Assembly (NCBI GenBank): GCA_016926505.1
Contig: JAFGOM010000083.1
Location: 20,791-84,790 of the forward strand
Direction of reading: 5' to 3'
DNA from: Methanospirillaceae archaeon
GTDB lineage: Archaea; Halobacteriota; Methanomicrobia; Methanomicrobiales; Methanospirillaceae
DNA: 64,000 bases
Shown here: positions 52,691 to 61,003 of the stretch, piece by piece
How the letters are laid out: each line of letters opens with the position of its first letter
Numbering within the stretch: position 1 is the first letter of the stretch
Position numbers and translations under genes: made by a program
Notes under the pieces: generated by a model
The model's database searches: none
Seen by the model: the letters and a program-made list of their open reading frames with translations, nothing else
Told to the model about the DNA's origin: nothing

Positions 52691-53550
52691 GTTGTTTTTA
52701 CCCCGTTATTCATGATAACCGGACCGGTCTCTGAGATATGCATCACTTCTGTGTCACCAAACCGGGAGAGAAGAGCAGCTGCCCGTTCTCCATAGGCAAA
52801 AACACCCTCACCAAGCATCGTCATACTGGATTCGATTCCTTCTCTCGTGCATGCCTGTATGATATCTTTGAGTCGATCCGTCAAAAAACCACTTTTTAGA
52901 GCAAACTGTCTTGAGAACCGGAAGAATTCCTGGCATGTTCCGGGACAGGATGTGGGAAAAGCGCGTTTTAACTGACGTAATCCAATTTTATTTTCAAGTA
53001 TCTCTGTTGTTGGTATCGGTCCAAGTGTCAGAACTGCAATCTCCCCTGTATCCCGGATTCGGATACTGTCTGAGTGTATACCTGGTTTTTTTCTGCAGAC
53101 AAGCCCCCCTCCCATGCATGCGGCGACATCTCCAAGACCGGTTTTGTGATCTATCTCGACACGATGGGCATATCGTGCACAATCCTCATCAGAGAGTCCC
53201 AGCTGAAACCGCATATTAATTCCATGTGCCGTTGCAAGGAGCGCTGCTGCTGATAATCCGTATCCTGACTGGAGAGGGAGATCGGTTACTGAGAGGACCG
53301 ACACCGGAATACCCAGTCTTTCTACAAGATCCCTGATTATATCAGAAGAATCAAAGCTGAATGAGACATCTCTGTCCGGGTGATGTTGTATCCCGAAAAA
53401 AGAGTACGTATCAGCAGGGCTGACCGTGATTGTTACTCCCCTGTCTATCACCATTCCTGCACCACAACTGCCTGATACGTCCGGATCATCTGAATAGAAG
53501 GGGAGGAAATATCCTGTTATATGTCCGGGACAAAAGACAGAGACCTTCAT
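52687..53550 (-). CDS. Pantoate kinase (GHMP family)
   Basis: A 287-residue GHMP kinase that phosphorylates pantoate, the first archaea-specific step of CoA synthesis. The GHMP ATP motif is LPLQSGYGLSAAALLATAHG, where most relatives have PxGxGLGSSGA; here the Gly-rich loop reads SGYGLSAA. The N-terminal FCPGHITGYFLPFYSDDP is typical of PoK (replacing the substrate loop). It lies 98 bases after coaBC on the same strand and overlaps the ligase gene by four bases (ATGA), so PoK and PPS are translationally coupled. The length is as expected for archaeal PoK. Confidence 0.9.
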   Translation of the reverse strand: MKVSVFCPGHITGYFLPFYSDDPDVSGSCGAGMVIDRGVTITVSPADTYSFFGIQHHPDRDVSFSFDSSDIIRDLVERLGIPVSVLSVTDLPLQSGYGLSAAALLATAHGINMRFQLGLSDEDCARYAHRVEIDHKTGLGDVAACMGGGLVCRKKPGIHSDSIRIRDTGEIAVLTLGPIPTTEILENKIGLRQLKRAFPTSCPGTCQEFFRFSRQFALKSGFLTDRLKDIIQACTREGIESSMTMLGEGVFAYGERAAALLSRFGDTEVMHISETGPVIMNNGVKTT

Positions 53551-53648
53551 ACAAGTATCCTCATCGGAATTTCATTACCTCATTTAGAAGAACAGGGAGT
53601 CTGCCCATGTCTTTTCCGTCTCCTGTCTGAAACCGGAGTCTTTCTCAT

Positions 53649-54803
53649 CTATCTCTTCCCGGATCCCGTCTTTGTGAGGATAAGGTCAAATATCTCTGCA
53701 GCAATCTCCTCTTTTGTCCCTGAAACCGGGTAATGTCCCTCCTTTGTGATGAGATGATATGAACCGGTTTTTCCACCCATTGATTCTTTGGTATTTGCAG
53801 CAACGATGGACACCCCGATTGAAATCAGGGAGTTTGCTGCATCGATTGCATCTTCTCCGAGTTTAAATGCCACTATCATCCCAACTCCTGCATGAATGGC
53901 ATCAGGGAGAATTTTTTGCCGGGGAATAAGGGTGATCTCCCGCTTCTCTCCACTGGGAATTTTTCCCGGGATGCAGACCGGTGCAAAGTCTGAGATTGCA
54001 GCAGCACTGATATAAATTGAGATCTCTTCTGTTGCAAGGATGGATCTGATAATATCCTGCATGGACTCTGCAGTAGCGGCATACCGGTTCTCAACACAGG
54101 GGATATGATTTGCATGAACGATAGTCACATCTGCTCCGAGACGATATGCCTGGTATGCGATCTCTTCTCCCATCCTGCCTGACGACCGGGTTGTAAGAAT
54201 ACGGATATCATCAAGAGGTTCTTCACATCTGCCGCTGGTGATAAGGACCTTTCTGCCTGATAGTGGAGATCCCAATAAAATACGTTCAATTTTAAGGATA
54301 ATCTCTTCATTGGGTGCTATTTTTGCTTTTCCTTCTTCGATCCTGGGATCAATGATAAAAATCCCCATATCCTTTACACAGGCAAGGTTCTTTCCGATTC
54401 CCTGATGGCGATACATTGCATGGTGCATTGCAGGGACAAGAACAACCGGCATTGGCCGGCCCAGTGCCGTCGAAGCAAAGGTTGTAGGGGTTGTATCATC
54501 AATACCACACGCAATTTTACTGATCGTATTGGCGGTACAGGGAGCAATTAAAAGAAGATCTGCAATGCCCTGATCACCACAGTAAAGGACATGTTCAACC
54601 ATCCCTGAGAGGTTCGTTATGGTCTGCCTTCCGGTAGCATAGGTCAGTGCATCAGGATGAATGATCCGGCATGCTGCCTCACTCATCACTGCCTGTACAA
54701 CTGCTCCCTTACGTCTGAGTGCATGTGCCAGAGCGATGGTGTTTACTGCTGCAATACTGCCACAAACCGCAAGAACAATGGTTTTATGCTCGAGTGAATT
54801 CAT
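53649..54803 (-). CDS. coaBC: Bifunctional phosphopantothenoylcysteine decarboxylase / phosphopantothenate-cysteine ligase
   Basis: A 384-residue enzyme with both CoA steps. The N-terminal flavoprotein half (CoaC, about 1-180) has GSIAAVNTIALAHALRRKG, the catalytic His in the HP[DM]ALTY-like segment, and PAMHHAMYRH near residue 130 (the usual PAMNxxMW has Asn; here HHAMY). The C-terminal ligase half (CoaB, about 190-384) has VLITSGRCEEPLDDIRILTTRSSGRMG and AAISDFAP. It turns phosphopantothenate plus cysteine into phosphopantetheine. It is the most upstream gene of the cluster. A 6-base inverted repeat (54818-54836) overlaps the promoter region. Confidence 0.9.
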   Translation of the reverse strand: MNSLEHKTIVLAVCGSIAAVNTIALAHALRRKGAVVQAVMSEAACRIIHPDALTYATGRQTITNLSGMVEHVLYCGDQGIADLLLIAPCTANTISKIACGIDDTTPTTFASTALGRPMPVVLVPAMHHAMYRHQGIGKNLACVKDMGIFIIDPRIEEGKAKIAPNEEIILKIERILLGSPLSGRKVLITSGRCEEPLDDIRILTTRSSGRMGEEIAYQAYRLGADVTIVHANHIPCVENRYAATAESMQDIIRSILATEEISIYISAAAISDFAPVCIPGKIPSGEKREITLIPRQKILPDAIHAGVGMIVAFKLGEDAIDAANSLISIGVSIVAANTKESMGGKTGSYHLITKEGHYPVSGTKEEIAAEIFDLILTKTGSGKR

Positions 54804-54817
54804 ATATGGATCAATCT

Positions 54818-54836
54818 GGTTACATCCGGAGTAACC
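54818..54836 (-). promoter_or_regulatory. Inverted repeat in the coaBC promoter region
   Basis: GGTTAC and GTAACC are perfect arms around a 7-base spacer, 15-33 bases before the start codon at 54803, where a TATA box is expected. Possible operator; seen by symmetry only. Confidence 0.35.
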
Positions 54837-55048
54837 CGGGAGTATCTGTACTGAAGTACTATGTCAGATCCATGAATAATACTGTTCCTGGCACCCGGGT
54901 TTTTCGGTGATTGGGTATTCCCGATTCGGGACGGGATCGGTACCGGGAAAAATTTCCCTTTTCTTATCATTCCCTTCAGCAGATCGGGATTATGCAGCAA
55001 GAACATTATCGTCCGGTTTTTTTCTGCCTGAGAGGAAAGATACCCTTT

Positions 55049-55056
55049 TTTTATAC
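55049..55056 (+). promoter_or_regulatory. TATA box of the iron-sulfur flavoprotein gene
   Basis: TTTTATAC lies 23-30 bases before ATG 55079, setting that start against the longer frame from 54911. Confidence 0.5.
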
Positions 55057-55078
55057 GATGCCGGTTGAAGATCTGTAC

Positions 55079-55657
55079 ATGAAGGTTGTCGCTTTTAACG
55101 GAAGCCCCAGAAAAGAAGGGAACACCGGTCTTCTTATTGCAGAGGTATTATCAGTCTTACAGGATCATGGCATCCGGACAGAACTGATCCAGATCGGAGG
55201 GGAACGAATCCGCGGATGTACCGCATGCGGAAAATGCCGGGATCGACAGGACAGGCGATGCATCATCACCGATGACAGTATGAATGAGTACATAGCAAAG
55301 ATGATAGATGCAGACGGGATAATTATCGGAAGCCCGACCTATTTCAGTGATCTTTCTCCCGAGACAAAGGCACTGATTGACCGGGCAGGATATGTGTGCA
55401 GGGGGAACAACCAGGCACTGAAGCGAAAAGTAGGGGCAGCGGTGGTAGCTGTCAGACGTGCAGGTGGAATTCACGTTTTTGACAGTATTAATCACTTTTT
55501 TCTCATTTCTGATATGATAGTGCCTGGTTCGAGTTACTGGAATATCGGGATTGGTCTGGAGCCCGGGGATGTATTACAGGACAAAGAAGGAGTTGCAACC
55601 ATGAGACAGCTTGGAGAGAACATGGCATGGCTCTTAAAAACAATACATGGCAGATGA
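55079..55657 (+). CDS. Iron-sulfur flavoprotein (flavodoxin-like, Isf type)
   Basis: About 192 residues from ATG 55079. The FMN-binding loop is [13 protein letters not shown], and the cysteine motif [21 protein letters not shown] (CxxCxxC...C) should bind a 4Fe-4S cluster as in Isf. [23 protein letters not shown] is the usual flavodoxin-fold segment near the FMN. The protein probably uses ferredoxin electrons to reduce oxygen, peroxide or another acceptor, or shuttles electrons. It differs from the paralogue at 33749 mainly in the cysteine loop and C-terminus. The longer in-frame extension to 54911 has no similarity. No gene is seen in 55658-55906 except terminator-like T-runs. Confidence 0.85.
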   Translation: MKVVAFNGSPRKEGNTGLLIAEVLSVLQDHGIRTELIQIGGERIRGCTACGKCRDRQDRRCIITDDSMNEYIAKMIDADGIIIGSPTYFSDLSPETKALIDRAGYVCRGNNQALKRKVGAAVVAVRRAGGIHVFDSINHFFLISDMIVPGSSYWNIGIGLEPGDVLQDKEGVATMRQLGENMAWLLKTIHGR

Positions 55658-55906
55658 AAATCCATCCCCGGAAAAGTTTTCCTGCCTGACCCGGTGGGCA
55701 GACCGGATGCATGGCTGTACTATCCTCCCTGTTTCTGCTTTTTCTCTCCCATTTAACATCTATTCTAATCTTGTTCCTGACAAAATTCCTGATAAGACTC
55801 TTCCGGTATTTGCGGTTTTATTCTCCCTGAGAATATCATCTGCTCACTGAACAGGAGAGTTAAATAGACAACCGGGAAATGATAGCTTGAAAGGACTGGT
55901 CCCTGC

Positions 55907-58231
55907 ATGATCCGGGTTTTGTTTGTTGATGATAATATCGAGTTATGTTCAGTTTTTCAGTTATACCTCGAAGATACAAAGGAATTTATCGTAACGACCT
56001 GTTATTGTGCTGCAGATGCACTACAGAACCTCGGGAAGTATCAGTACGATGTTATCGTCTCTGATTACAATATGCCCGGGATGACCGGGATTGATCTTTT
56101 GGAACAGATCAAGAAGGATAAAAATCCCATACCCTTTATTCTTTTCACCGGAGATGACACAAAGGAGACTGCCATCGCAGCGCTCAATGCCGGTGCCGAT
56201 TTTTACCAGGAGAAAGTTGATGATATTGAGATCCAGATCCTTGATCTCTCGAATAAAATCCGGATGCTGTATGCCAAAAATAAAGCAGAAGAAGCGAATC
56301 TCCGGAAAGATGCAATTCTTGAGTGTATCAGTTATGCAGCAGATCATTTTCTTCGGGGATACCTGTGGGAAGAAGAGATAGAAGAGATCCTCTCCCGGTT
56401 TGGAGAGACCCTGCAGATCCAGCGTGCGTATATCATCAGGGTTGCAGGGAGTGATACGGTGAAATACCCGGAACTCGTTGTCCAGTGTGTCTGGGAGGAG
56501 GAGAGATGTGCAGTCAGAAATCCGTTACACGAAGAACCGATTCGTTCGTATCTCCTCGAGAATGATTGGGTTTACGAAAAGCTGAAAAGAGGAGAACCGG
56601 TCATCGGAACAATGTATAGTGATGAAGATACCCGGTCGTTTCTTTATAAAACCGGTATCAGTTCACTTCTTCTTGCACCTATCATATCAGGCACTGTTTT
56701 ATGGGGTTTTATCGGACTTGAGAATTATCATCATGAGCATGTCTGGAGTGACGAAGAGGTAAAAGCGATACATCTTGCAACAGGGGTATTTGGTTCAGCG
56801 AAGTACCGGATAGAGATAGAAGAGATGTTTCGAAACCCTATCCAGCATGGACTTGTGGGTATCTTTGTCACCCAGAACAACCATTTCCTCTATACAAACC
56901 CACGGATGAGCCAGATATTTGCATATGCCCGGGAAGAGATGCTCAGATCTCTCCCTTTTATGCTGTTTCACCCCGATGACCGGGATTTATTCATCAGTTC
57001 CTGTTCTACCCTGTTACTCTCAACATTCTCAACAGATCACCTTGAGTTACGCGGGATATCTGCGAACGGTTCGGTTTTGTACTGCGAATTATTCCTCTCC
57101 CAGATCATCCTTTCCGGGAGACCTGCCGTTATCTGCACTCTTCTTGATATTTCTGCAAGAAAATTTGCAGAACAGAGACTTCTCGAGAGTGAGTCCAAGT
57201 TCAGGGAGATCTTTCACAACAGCAATGACATGATCTTTCTTCACGCTATCTCAAATGATAATGAACCCGGGGCGATACTTGAGGTGAACCAGGTCGCCCT
57301 TGATACGTTGGGATATTCACGTGATCTCCTCGTGCAGATGAGATGGGATGAGATATGTCCTGATTTTGTTGATTATGTACAAAAAAAACATCTTACCGAT
57401 TCCCAGGATATGTCACGCAATACTTTTGAGACCGAATTTCGAACTTCATCAGGATTAGTACCGGTTGAGGTTAATTCGCACCGGTTTACTTTTCAGGGAA
57501 ACCCGGTCATGCTTTCAGTTGCAAGAAATATTACTGAACGGAAAGTGGCAGAAGTGAGGCTTCGTCAGAGTGAGGAGACGCTAAAACAGAATATCCTTAC
57601 GTCTCTGTATGAGAAAGACACTCTTCTTCGTGAAATTCATCATCGTGTCAAGAATAATATGCAGATTATTACCAGTATTCTTACGCTGCAGGATTACCGG
57701 GTAAACGATGAGAAGATTCATGAGATAATTCGTGACTGTCGTAACCGGATCTCATCGATGGCAATCATCCATGAAAAATTGTACATGACCGAATCCTTTT
57801 CAGAGATACTGCTCGGTGATTACCTGCAGGAACTTACCGACCGGATTGTCCATGAATTTTACCCGGTTGGTGATGTAACCGCCTGTATCATTACCTGTGA
57901 TCCCAATCTCTGTGTCGACATTGAGCGAGCGATTCCGTTGGGGCTCATTAGTAATGAACTCATTACAAACTCGATGAAATATGCTTTCCCGGATAGGGAG
58001 AGTGGTACGATCACTATTGTTGTAGAGCAGAAAGAATCTGTCATCTCTGTCAGATTCTCTGATGATGGTGTCGGTCTGCCTCCCGGATATGAATCTGATC
58101 AGAAAAAGACCCTTGGCATGCAGCTGATAGAGAACCTGGTCTTTCAGTTACAGGGAACGATCACTACCGTGTCAGATTCCGGTGGAACGAGATATTCGCT
58201 GGAATTTCCCATACCGCAAAAAAAGAGATGA
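55907..58231 (+). CDS. Hybrid histidine kinase: receiver, GAF-like, two PAS, HisKA_2-type kinase
   Basis: A 774-residue cytoplasmic signalling protein. Order: response-regulator receiver with phosphoacceptor Asp53 (VSDYNMPG, about 1-120); a GAF-like sensor (about 150-310); PAS 1 (about 320-430); PAS 2 (about 435-555); a HisKA_2/HWE-type dimerisation helix with the phosphorylated His in LREIHHRVKNNMQIITSIL (around 580-600); and a HATPase domain (about 665-770, NELITNSMKYAFPD and FSDDGVGLP). No membrane segment is seen, so it senses an internal cue. The stop overlaps the next gene by four bases, giving a coupled kinase-regulator pair. Confidence 0.9.
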   Translation: MIRVLFVDDNIELCSVFQLYLEDTKEFIVTTCYCAADALQNLGKYQYDVIVSDYNMPGMTGIDLLEQIKKDKNPIPFILFTGDDTKETAIAALNAGADFYQEKVDDIEIQILDLSNKIRMLYAKNKAEEANLRKDAILECISYAADHFLRGYLWEEEIEEILSRFGETLQIQRAYIIRVAGSDTVKYPELVVQCVWEEERCAVRNPLHEEPIRSYLLENDWVYEKLKRGEPVIGTMYSDEDTRSFLYKTGISSLLLAPIISGTVLWGFIGLENYHHEHVWSDEEVKAIHLATGVFGSAKYRIEIEEMFRNPIQHGLVGIFVTQNNHFLYTNPRMSQIFAYAREEMLRSLPFMLFHPDDRDLFISSCSTLLLSTFSTDHLELRGISANGSVLYCELFLSQIILSGRPAVICTLLDISARKFAEQRLLESESKFREIFHNSNDMIFLHAISNDNEPGAILEVNQVALDTLGYSRDLLVQMRWDEICPDFVDYVQKKHLTDSQDMSRNTFETEFRTSSGLVPVEVNSHRFTFQGNPVMLSVARNITERKVAEVRLRQSEETLKQNILTSLYEKDTLLREIHHRVKNNMQIITSILTLQDYRVNDEKIHEIIRDCRNRISSMAIIHEKLYMTESFSEILLGDYLQELTDRIVHEFYPVGDVTACIITCDPNLCVDIERAIPLGLISNELITNSMKYAFPDRESGTITIVVEQKESVISVRFSDDGVGLPPGYESDQKKTLGMQLIENLVFQLQGTITTVSDSGGTRYSLEFPIPQKKR

Positions 58232-58998
58232 TTATGAAGAGAAAAAGCAGGATACTGGTTGTCGAGGATGAGATGCTCATCTCCATGGAGATCCAGGAGA
58301 CACTGGCGCGACTTGGATTTGAGGTGGCAGGACAGGCGATAACCGGAGAAGCAGCAATTGATGAAGCAGTAAAAAAAAGTCCTGACCTGATACTGATGGA
58401 CATCCGTCTTCAGGGAGAGATGGATGGAATAGAGGCAGCAGCATCGATTAAAGAACAGCTTGGTATTCCAATCATCTTTTTGACGGCTCATTCTGATAAA
58501 AACACGCTTGAGAGGGCTATCAGTATCAATCCATCCGGATACCTGATTAAACCATTCAATGAGAGAGAGCTCTTCTCAAATATCGAGATGGCTCTCCATA
58601 AGGCACGAATCCGTAATCTGGAGAAGCCCGGATTGTCTAGCCTGCATGACAGGATTGAAAAGACGCTCCTTTCCTCAAGAACATTATGTATCGCGGTTGA
58701 TCTCCAGGGAAGGATAACGCGGATAAGCCCTGAAGTCAGACGGGTCTTCTCAATTGAACGGAGATCCCTTGTTGGTTCCCCCTTGTCTGTGATCCTGGCC
58801 GACAGGGATGAATCAGATGAACCGGTTCTCTTTCCCCGGATGGTCTCTCTTCTTTCTGATGACGGGGAGAGAATTCCTGCATTATTGCAGACCGGATTTA
58901 TCCTTGATGCCGATCATGGCATCAGTGAGATTGTTTTTTTTATTCATCGTGAGGGAGATGCAGGAAAGGAAAACCCAGATGAAACGAGTATGCGATAG
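58228..58998 (+). CDS. Response regulator with receiver and PAS-like output
   Basis: A 256-residue protein with an N-terminal CheY-like receiver (about 1-130): ILVVEDEMLISMEIQ, phosphoacceptor Asp58 in ILMDIRLQGEMDGIEA, and Lys in GYLIKPFNE. The C-terminal part (about 145-245, TLCIAVDLQGRITRISPEVRRVFSIERRSLVG) has the pattern of a PAS domain and no DNA-binding domain. It is translationally coupled to the hybrid kinase (start within the previous stop, ATGATTATG), so it is its likely partner, receiving or passing phosphoryl groups to control protein activity rather than transcription. Confidence 0.88.
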   Translation: MIMKRKSRILVVEDEMLISMEIQETLARLGFEVAGQAITGEAAIDEAVKKSPDLILMDIRLQGEMDGIEAAASIKEQLGIPIIFLTAHSDKNTLERAISINPSGYLIKPFNERELFSNIEMALHKARIRNLEKPGLSSLHDRIEKTLLSSRTLCIAVDLQGRITRISPEVRRVFSIERRSLVGSPLSVILADRDESDEPVLFPRMVSLLSDDGERIPALLQTGFILDADHGISEIVFFIHREGDAGKENPDETSMR

Positions 58999-59046
58999 CC
59001 GGATGCAACAGCATGAAAGGGAAGAATCATCTCCCGGACCAGGCTG

Positions 59047-59340
59047 ATGCATAAAGAGCACCTCTTCTCTTTTCTTTTCAGTACCGGATCCGGATTCACC
59101 AATATCCCGCTTTTCTCTCTTACCGGTGTGAGGGATGTTACAACGGCAGCACCTGCCGGATATCAGTATTTTGCATATCAATATGACCCGGATCGCGGCT
59201 GATCCGTTCCTGCAATCAATCCTTATCAGGGATGGTTTGTTTACCGTGCCGGATAGTTTCGGGACGGGAGTAAAGAGATCCCTTCTGCAGGTCTCTTTCG
59301 TCAGACTCCCGGTGATTCAGCAGAAAATTTCTGTCTTCTC
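59047..59340 (+). pseudogene. Degraded hypothetical gene, 5' part
   Basis: One frame from ATG 59047 reads as plausible protein (MHKEHLFSFLFSTGSGFTN...) but contains TGA at 59200-59202 and TAG at 59254-59256. The codon choice between stops still looks like that of neighbouring genes, and the frame runs on to about 59520. Other frames over the same stretch are also partly open, so the exact history is unclear. I read it as a decayed gene linked to 59414-59791. No family was recognised. Confidence 0.3.
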
Positions 59341-59413
59341 ATGATGGGAAATGATAATATCCGGCTCATTGAACAGAACCTGAATAAAGGTGCCTGCAGC
59401 CTGATATCCTGTC

Positions 59414-59791
59414 ATGGAATATGTTTCTGGCAGGATGATGAGAGCCTGCTTGAGAGCGCTTTTATTGGAGGATGTCTCTTTATCGGAAACACACCTGGCA
59501 GTTCGTGGTCTTATTGATGTGTTGCAGAAACGAAGCCCGTCTGCAGTATCCGGGCCGTTAGAGGATGTTCTGGATACAATCCCGGCAGAAGGAACAATTG
59601 AGTATGCCGTGACCGGCAAAAGGGATTTTGAGGGTGTAGAATCCGAATCAGCTGCGTATCTCTATATTGATTCTTCTCATGATCCGGGTACAACCCAATG
59701 GATATTTGCGGTCTTTGTTCATGAACCGGTACACCTGACGTTAGATATGTTCCCGCTTAACAGGCATGCAATCTTTCTCATTCTTTCATGA
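59414..59791 (+). CDS. Hypothetical protein, possibly 3' part of a broken gene
   Basis: A 125-codon frame (MEYVSGRMMRACLRALLLEDV...), not recognised. Predicted secondary structure looks like a mixed alpha/beta protein with a beta-rich end (AVFVHEPVHLTLDMFPLN). There is no ribosome-binding site, and the upstream stretch 59047-59340 appears to be in a different, interrupted frame, so this may be the surviving tail of one larger gene. It lies between the two-component pair and a lipoprotein gene. Low certainty. Confidence 0.4.
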   Translation: MEYVSGRMMRACLRALLLEDVSLSETHLAVRGLIDVLQKRSPSAVSGPLEDVLDTIPAEGTIEYAVTGKRDFEGVESESAAYLYIDSSHDPGTTQWIFAVFVHEPVHLTLDMFPLNRHAIFLILS

Positions 59792-60014
59792 GAACCAGTG
59801 AATCGTCTGCTTTTTTTAAAGGAACCATTCCCGGGGAAGAAAACCGGATGGTCTCCTGCCTGATTCATCATTGGATTGATGGATGAGGGAAAAGAAACAA
59901 TTAATCGTCATCGGTTTACCAATACCTTTTTTGGGTGAGCAAATCGAGAGTTATACATACACATCGGGCACCACCAGAAAAAATTAAAATTGCCCGGAGT
60001 CCAGGTAATCAATT

Positions 60015-60893
60015 ATGAATTCAAAAAAACATACGCCTGCTTTTCTCCTGATCTCCCTCATGGTCTGTGTAACAATCTTTATGTCCGGTTGTACAGATAC
60101 CAGGGATCAGATAACATCACTGACCGATATTATGCAGATAACCCCGGAAAATTACTCGCTGGTTTCGTATGCAGATATCTCAACGATATCAAAGGATTCA
60201 GTCCTATCAGCAGGATTTGGTGATGATATTGTTCATTCTATCCCTGCATTGAGCCAGGTGGACATTGGGAAGATCACCACCATGGGCTGGTATGCCTCAT
60301 CTGATCCTTCCCAGTACAGGATGGCAACCGTCATCGGGGGAGAGCTGGATCCCTCGGTGATACAAAAGAGCCTTACTGATGCAGGATATGTAATGGAGTC
60401 GTATCATGGGGAGAACCTGTTTTATTATCCTGATTACAACGATGCAGTTCTCATCAAAGATTCCTATATTGTTACCGGATCAAGGGAGGCGGTAGCAGAA
60501 ACCATGGATGTTCTTGCAGGCAGGAAACAGAGTGCATATTCTGCAGATCCTTCCATGAATACGCTTGCAAAGAACCTTCCCGGAGGGTTTTTATCGGTAG
60601 TCATGACAGGAAATGCGGTCTCATTTCTTGAGATGGACGGCATGGCCACTGATATGAAACTCTCTCCGGATGGGACTGTTCTTGGCACGGTTATCATCAT
60701 GGTCAATGATGAGACCGTTCTTTCACAGTTACATGATGATCTTACGAGCAGGTATGATTCTGTTCTCAGTTCCATGCCCCAGGTCTTTGAGGATGCAGAT
60801 ATCACGATCTCAGAGAATATGATAATCTTTTCCGGTATTATTCCTGCAGAATCTTTATTCTCTGATGATACCTACACCTCTCTCTTTTCCTGA
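60015..60893 (+). CDS. Putative lipoprotein of unknown function
   Basis: A 292-residue protein. A signal sequence ending in MSGC (lipobox; Cys about residue 26) suggests lipid anchoring outside the cell. The mature part has two similar beta-alpha repeats: LVSYADISTISKDSVLSAGFGDDI and a later segment around VVMTGNAVSFLEMDGMATDMK, with ENLFYYPDYNDAVLIKDSYIVTGSREAV between them. No catalytic motif is seen. Similar lipoproteins are common in Methanomicrobiales genomes, as I recall, but I cannot name a family. It is followed on the same strand by a zinc-ribbon protein with its own TATA box. Confidence 0.6.
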   Translation: MNSKKHTPAFLLISLMVCVTIFMSGCTDTRDQITSLTDIMQITPENYSLVSYADISTISKDSVLSAGFGDDIVHSIPALSQVDIGKITTMGWYASSDPSQYRMATVIGGELDPSVIQKSLTDAGYVMESYHGENLFYYPDYNDAVLIKDSYIVTGSREAVAETMDVLAGRKQSAYSADPSMNTLAKNLPGGFLSVVMTGNAVSFLEMDGMATDMKLSPDGTVLGTVIIMVNDETVLSQLHDDLTSRYDSVLSSMPQVFEDADITISENMIIFSGIIPAESLFSDDTYTSLFS

Positions 60894-60971
60894 AAAACCC
60901 GGATTCATTCCTTTTTTATCTCTCTTCTTCATTGATTCCCGCTTTTTTGGATGATTGATCTCAATCCAGAA

Positions 60972-60979
60972 GATATATC
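60972..60979 (+). promoter_or_regulatory. TATA box of the zinc-ribbon protein gene
   Basis: GATATATC lies 25-32 bases before ATG 61004. It supports that start over the longer frame from 60983. Confidence 0.55.
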
Positions 60980-61003
60980 CGGTTGCTCCTGCAATCAAGT
61001 ACT

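Noticed and set aside
59254..59256. TAG in the broken locus as a pyrrolysine codon
   Set aside because: The same frame also has a TGA at 59200 and no pyrrolysine system is seen in the window; decay is simpler.
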